Below are positions 60,801 to 64,000 of a stretch of DNA of 64,000 bases, one piece after another. Location of the stretch: positions 28,711,375-28,775,374 of the forward strand of contig CAIIXF020000005.1 of the NCBI GenBank assembly GCA_903813345.2, written 5' to 3'. This stretch comes from Owenia fusiformis (taxonomy: Eukaryota > Annelida > Polychaeta > Sabellida > Oweniidae). Numbering within the stretch: the first letter of the stretch is position 1; each line of letters opens with the position of its first letter. The translations under genes and the position numbers were made by a program. Under the pieces are notes generated by a model, which was given only the letters and a program-made list of their open reading frames with translations, was not told the origin of the DNA and did no database searches.

Positions 60801-63800
60801 AGTCAAAGAGAACTAATGGTTTGTGGGGGATGGTTCCTTATAGTCTGTAGTGTCTTAAGTACAAGCTGCTCATTTACCAGTAGACTATTCTAATAACCAG
60901 CACATCATTTTATTTCATAAAAGATAAGCTAGGGATGAAATTAACTCAGGGGTCCATTTTTGGAACCATCATAACTTATGATTTGGTGGCATGTCATTGT
61001 TCTTCAAAAAGAGGACAATGGTTTTCTAGGAATCATAAGTTATTATTCGACCAAAAAGAACCCCATAGTAACATTATTTCCCTCAATTTAGTTTTCTAAA
61101 CCACCAAGGGCTATAATCTTTTCCCTTAAAATGGCTTGATCTTAAACTAATATCTTACAATATATCAGTATAACAAGCATGATGATCTGTATTCTGCACC
61201 ATTAATCATTCTGATACTTTAACCAATCTCTACTTTGGCAACTAGAGAGAAACTGAAAGTGATCTCTCATAATGAGCTTCAATAGACTCTGGTACATATC
61301 ATCTTTTCTGTAAATGTCAAAGTTTGATAAAAAATGCTAACAAAAATTAATTTCTTCAAACTTTGATATTTTGAGGGTTGTATCGTTAGTCTATTGTGAG
61401 TTATAGGTTCCTGTCATTTTATTTTCTAGGTAGTTAAGGTTGAGCCATTTAAAGAGTTAAACCAAAATAAGATTTTAGAAACTCGGTTAGGCTAGTTCCT
61501 TTGTATCATATGCTACTTATAGCTGTTATTAAAATGCAATGGTGATCGTGCTTTGAAAATGAAAAGTAAAAAAAAGAATAAAGTAAAGAAACAGAAATAA
61601 ATTGTGTAATTTGTTTTGAAGGAAATACTAAATGAGTAATCTCCTCATGTTTTCTCTCACAAGGCTGAAAACCCCCTAGTTTTACCTATTTTGGTCGCAA
61701 TATTTTGATGTTTCATCGTTTTGACATGGTGCAAACAGATTTTCAACAGGATGGTATGAAAATTTCAAATTTTTAACAGGGTGCAGCAAATGGTAACTCA
61801 AATGATGGGGAGATCACTTCCAATTGATAATAAGAATCTTCATTCAAATTATAAAGAGAATGAAGTTTCTGAGCATGATCAGATTGGTATTTTAATGCAT
61901 GGGCTAACGACAGCCTCATCCTCATCAACTTGGGTGGTGTCACTAACACACATTATCTCATTGTGAAAATTGCTTAAAGATAATCTTGTGCTTTCTCTTT
62001 TTTTAAGATACATTCAATGTTAATGGTAAGTCATCCTTCTTGCTAGATATCAGTGTTTAGCTTTTTTCTATTACTTTATGCATTTTTGTATGGATGCCAA
62101 TTTTAGATTTTTCATAGTTTTTTATCATCCAGATTTTTGTTGCGCAGGCTCTTTTCTCATCGCATGTAAGCAGTAGTATTTTATCGTAGCTGCCATTTGT
62201 TTTAGATTTATTTTGTTATGTAACAAAATATTGTGCCTGTTTTTGTAAGTTACATTTGGTTCCATGTTTACTGTTTCATTTTGGTTATGAAATTTCATTG
62301 CCTTTTTTGTTGCAGAGTTTTTCAAGTTTTATTGTTTGTTGTTTATTTGTTGACATTATGAATTTTCTACTCTAAAATACATTTTATTTTAGGAGTATTT
62401 TTTATAATTTTGTAATAATTCTTCAGAAAGAGCTCACTGTATCAGAAATATTCAAGTATTTTATACATGAATTAATTATTAAAGCCATCCAAAAGTCATC
62501 AAACCTTGAGTTGAACTACTTCATTTCTCTATCTTTCAAGTTAAAATAAGCTTTTATGATTGATATAAGATCATTAAACATCGATGGATAACACAGGTAT
62601 AAAATACTTAAAGGCCCCGTGCAAAGATTGAAAATATCATTCAAACACTACTTTTCGTAATTTGAAAAATTATTTCAGGCATTTTTGGAAAAAAAGTTCT
62701 CCATCGTATAATTTTCAAATATTTGATTATGAATTTATCGCCATTTTAGAAACAAACATTTATATTTTTTAGTTCATCAAGTACAGCACTTAATACTCTT
62801 TGGAATTTTTATGTACTATTGGATTCAGTGAAAACTAATATTTAAAAATGCTTTTTTATGTGAGCCACTTTTCTGAGCTTTTGAGTGAATTTCTTATTTT
62901 TCAACCAATTTTTTCGACACAAAATAAATATTGCTTTACAATGTATGTGCATGCCAACTTAAATTTGATTCAAAATAAAAGCAAATAGTTCTTCAAAACC
63001 AGCCTTTTGAAATCAAATTGAAAAGCTTCACATACCACATTTTAATAACATTTGGTAGGACTATTATATGAGCCAAAGAGGTTTAGACTTTACATGGGGC
63101 CTTTAAATAGTGGTCTGAAGCTCATAATATGCTATATGGTCTTTGTTACTGTTAAATAAAAGTTTAAGTATATATACAAGTATTAAATTATATTATATGA
63201 TGATGTTTTCTAGAATGGTGATAGCCAGGTTGAAAGTGTGAGCCACAAAGATCAAAGTTACAATGTGGGAGATTATGTCTATATAGAACCGAGGTATGTT
63301 GTGGAAATTTCTCTCAACATAAGAGAAAAGATTTCATCAAAAATTTGTGTGTGGGATACTATTTCAGCAAAAAGTGTCATAAGTGGAAAGATCAATTTTT
63401 AAAGGAGGGTACTAATTAGAGAAAGGTACTAATTAAAAGGAAGGTACTAATTCAGTGATTTCAGTCTGAGGGAATCAATAAATGTTGAATAAGTCAGGGA
63501 GAGAGAATTATTATGTCTTGGAACAAGTTCGATATGTTGACATGGTCCCTAGATTCAGTTCACATACTAATTGTTTACTAAACAAACTTTTGTTTTTAAA
63601 TATCAGGGAAAAAGGTCTAGAACCTCACATAGTGCTCATAGAGAAGTTATGGCGAGACAACAATGGCGAACCCTGGTTGCATGGAATCTGGTTCTACAGG
63701 CCTAGTGAGACATTCCATGTTGCGACTCGCAAGTTCTTGCAAAAGGTAAAATATTAGAAGATGCAATATCTCAAGAAAACCTTTTTCTGGAACATTAATG

Positions 63801-64000
63801 AGTTGAAGCTTGTTAATATATAAACAATAGTCAAACCTAAAATTTGAATGATATTCTGAGATCTATGTATTGTTTTGTAAATTAATATGTTCTTGAGAAA
63901 TATTAATAGAAATACATGATGTGCTTGAATATGTTCTTATAGGAGGTGTTCAAGAGTGACTTCACAGACAGCGTGGCCTTCAACAAGGTCATCAGCAAAT
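45812..64000 (+). CDS. PBRM1: Polybromo-1 (BAF180), N-terminal 25 exons, runs off window
   Basis: Exons: 45812-45916, 46545-46642, 46891-47038, 47281-47451, 48431-48637, 48917-49084, 49420-49511, 49790-49935, 50235-50367, 50696-50765, 51064-51162, 51542-51625, 53233-53298, 55030-55242, 55526-55654, 56039-56119, 57157-57272, 57654-57777, 58131-58298, 58529-58743, 59283-59412, 59646-59867, 63214-63293, 63607-63745, 63943 onward. All phases agree, giving about 1087 residues here. The N-terminus is basic (MPKRRRAS). Six bromodomains and the start of BAH1 follow in the order known for PBRM1, the PBAF (SWI/SNF) subunit that reads acetylated histones in the nucleus. The rest (BAH1 end, BAH2, HMG box) lies beyond 64000. 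Exon 13 (22 codons) and a cryptic exon at 56329-56370 are less certain. Confidence 0.96.
46545..47451 (+). CDS. PBRM1: PBRM1 bromodomain 1 (exons 2-4)
   Basis: Residues about 36-145. The segment runs from the Z helix (CQELYDYVRNYKTEDG) through PEYNNIVSQPIDLLKIQQKL to the C helix. At the position of the canonical acetyl-lysine-binding Asn the sequence reads NAKVYYKK, so Tyr replaces Asn. Exon 4 continues into an acidic linker (DDPFDDGTEGEPE). Confidence 0.93.
47981..48134. mobile_element. 154-bp palindromic MITE, PBRM1 intron 4
   Basis: The first 40 bases are the almost exact inverse of the last 40 (ATGATAGGCCATTCAATATG). The stem continues through GGACAGAATGTT/AACATTCTGTCC. Confidence 0.75.
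48431..49511 (+). CDS. PBRM1: PBRM1 bromodomain 2 (exons 5-7)
   Basis: Residues about 205-315, after a Ser/Arg linker (SRASSVTRGGSVPRSGSVPR). It contains FAEYYESITEPIDLKQIAMK and KNAKYFNEPGS, with the canonical Asn in place. In vertebrate PBRM1 the second bromodomain is a main acetyl-histone H3 reader, so a functional pocket is expected. Exon 6 opens directly at the KFAEYY segment. Confidence 0.93.
49236..49370 (-). mobile_element. GTCACCACC-family element, PBRM1 intron 6
   Basis: Read on the minus strand it starts with CAAAATGTCACTACC and ATTTGTTACAGATGCTGAAT, and ends with GTGGTGACATAA. It is a core-less copy lying just upstream of PBRM1 exon 7. Confidence 0.6.
49790..51625 (+). CDS. PBRM1: PBRM1 bromodomain 3 with acidic linker (exons 8-12)
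   Basis: Exon 8 is a Ser/Asp-rich linker (SEDETELEQSDYN). Bromodomain 3 covers residues about 390-500: NIYWALYNTVHNHKNSLGQ, then YPTYYEEIAEPLSLLQIRRK and ENAKKYNDSDS, with the canonical Asn present. Exons 8 and 9 use GTTTGT donors, the same type as ATXN10 exon 7. Confidence 0.92.
51475..51530 (-). mobile_element. GTCACCACC-family remnant, PBRM1 intron 11
   Basis: CCACCACAAGTGG followed by AGCAAATGGCAGGTGGTCAC repeats the ends of the same family. It ends 12 bases before PBRM1 exon 12. Confidence 0.45.
52146..52312. mobile_element. Truncated copy of the 16019 MITE, PBRM1 intron
   Basis: Shares TTTCAAAATCATGCAGTTTT, AGTGAACCCCCTTGG and the right end GGCTACGGGCCTG. The left end is replaced by a run of C. 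Confidence 0.7.
52849..53030. repeat. 72-bp tandem repeat, PBRM1 intron 12
   Basis: AACTTAGTAAGAAT recurs at 52849, 52921 and 52993, exactly 72 bp apart, with TTAAGTTTAGTAACATGGGA inside. A partial copy precedes at about 52780. Confidence 0.75.
53233..53298 (+). CDS. PBRM1: PBRM1 candidate exon 13
   Basis: A 22-codon open segment in phase 0, bounded by a TTTGCTAG acceptor and a GTAAGT donor, encodes ETLEEDPLPPLSYLMNPMVV. It would fall in the linker between bromodomains 3 and 4. Since neighbours are also phase 0 it could be skipped without a frameshift, so it may be an alternative exon. Confidence 0.55.
53299..55029 (+). other. PBRM1: PBRM1 intron 13 (1.7 kb)
   Basis: AT-rich sequence. No exon, repeat or palindrome that I can support. 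Confidence 0.5.
55030..57272 (+). CDS. PBRM1: PBRM1 bromodomain 4 (exons 14-17)
   Basis: Exon 14 starts with a basic Pro-rich linker (RKKPGRKPLPPEEALKKR, AT-hook-like GRKP). Bromodomain 4 covers residues about 583-690: YPDYYDIIKDPIDMNTIRQK and SNAQKYNEEGS, canonical Asn present. Exon 17 (57157-57272) completes the last helix (VWNDSKALHRALMNKK) and a Pro-rich linker. The exon 14 acceptor is a CAGCAG pair, so 55030 or 55033 may be used. Confidence 0.92.
56329..56370 (+). CDS. PBRM1: Possible alternative or relict 42-nt PBRM1 exon
   Basis: Between exons 16 and 17, a TTATAAAG acceptor and a GTAGAA donor flank 14 in-frame codons (VHNDSIVLKKLSKK). These resemble the start of exon 17 (VWNDSKALHRALMNKK) and fit the last helix of bromodomain 4 equally well. 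Length is a multiple of three and both ends are phase 0, so it could be included before exon 17 without breaking the frame. It cannot replace exon 17, which ends in phase 2. Confidence 0.4.
57654..58528 (+). CDS. PBRM1: PBRM1 bromodomain 5 (exons 18-19)
   Basis: Residues about 715-825, ending in exon 20. It shows LTQKLQDLYNTIKDHADKDR, then YPNYYDIIKKPIDMSRIQQR and DNACKFNEPNS with the canonical Asn. Exon 18 is 57654-57777 and exon 19 is 58131-58298; the rest of the span is intron. Confidence 0.93.
58529..59867 (+). CDS. PBRM1: PBRM1 bromodomain 6 (exons 20-22)
   Basis: Residues about 845-950: FIQDFLTNLFVSTYNHQDEE, FERLKKNLDKGCYRRVDKFQ and EHARRCSRTDS. The Asn position is Ser here, and the usual PxDY-type segment is divergent, as in other PBRM1 sixth bromodomains. 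It ends with a family-specific stretch (KIRDELCKNGETLLTPALSY) and a long Lys/Glu-rich helix in exon 22. Confidence 0.93.
59868..63213 (+). other. PBRM1: PBRM1 intron 22 (3.3 kb)
   Basis: No coding exon was identified. It contains an inverted repeat at 60930-61081 (AACTCAGGGGTCC / AAGAACCCC) and a MITE at 62609-63106. An AT-rich remainder shows nothing else I can name. Confidence 0.6.
62609..63106. mobile_element. MITE, TTAAAGGCCCC termini
   Basis: Left TTAAAGGCCCCGTG, right CATGGGGCCTTTAA, inverse with one mismatch. Interior AT-rich, no ORF. Confidence 0.6.
63214..64000 (+). CDS. PBRM1: PBRM1 BAH domain 1, partial (exons 23-25)
   Basis: The BAH domain opens with YNVGDYVYIEP, then EPHIVLIEKLWRDNNGEPWL and WFYRPSETFHVATRKFLQKE, the standard BAH core. 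Exon 25 (from 63943) is cut by the window end inside VFKSDFTDSVAFNKVISK. Exons 23 and 24 are 63214-63293 and 63607-63745. Confidence 0.94.

Overview
This is an AT-rich animal nuclear window holding three intron-rich protein genes in a dense background of non-autonomous transposons. Introns are GT-AG and reading frames carry across every junction. The transposons include rolling-circle-like elements with about 160-bp core repeats, of the type best known from bivalves. A marine invertebrate, perhaps a mollusc or another lophotrochozoan, is likely. Species cannot be fixed from the sequence alone.

Layout. 1-4282: no recognised gene; one terminal-inverted-repeat element. 4283-19422, minus: a 15-exon gene assembled here (960 codons plus stop, frame intact throughout), a coiled-coil protein with an SQ-cluster N-terminus that most resembles the meiotic IHO1 (Mer2) family. 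19423-24245: intergenic nest of inverted repeats, including an 846-bp palindrome. 24246-43189, minus: complete ATXN10 (11 exons, 482 codons plus stop). Its intron 3 holds a 5'-truncated LINE. Its 10.8-kb intron 1 holds a 5.2-kb rolling-circle-like element with four copies of a 1226-bp unit. 43190-45811: spacer between the divergent genes ATXN10 and PBRM1. 45812-64000, plus: PBRM1 (polybromo-1) from its start codon through six bromodomains into the first BAH domain; it runs off the window.

The three genes are not an operon and their products work in different places: meiotic chromosome axis (IHO1-like), cytoplasm or centrosome (ataxin-10), and the PBAF chromatin-remodelling complex (PBRM1). 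What links the window is the repeat biology. Three elements with different terminal sequences (GTCACCAC, CGCACTTT, CGTACCT) share one plan: a 5' motif repeated inverted in a 3' hairpin, a core of tandem repeats, a GC-rich linker, then ACAATAT before the hairpin. The largest appears to have concatenated through its own 3' hairpin. I could not run any alignment or database search; exon limits come from manual reading of splice sites and frame.
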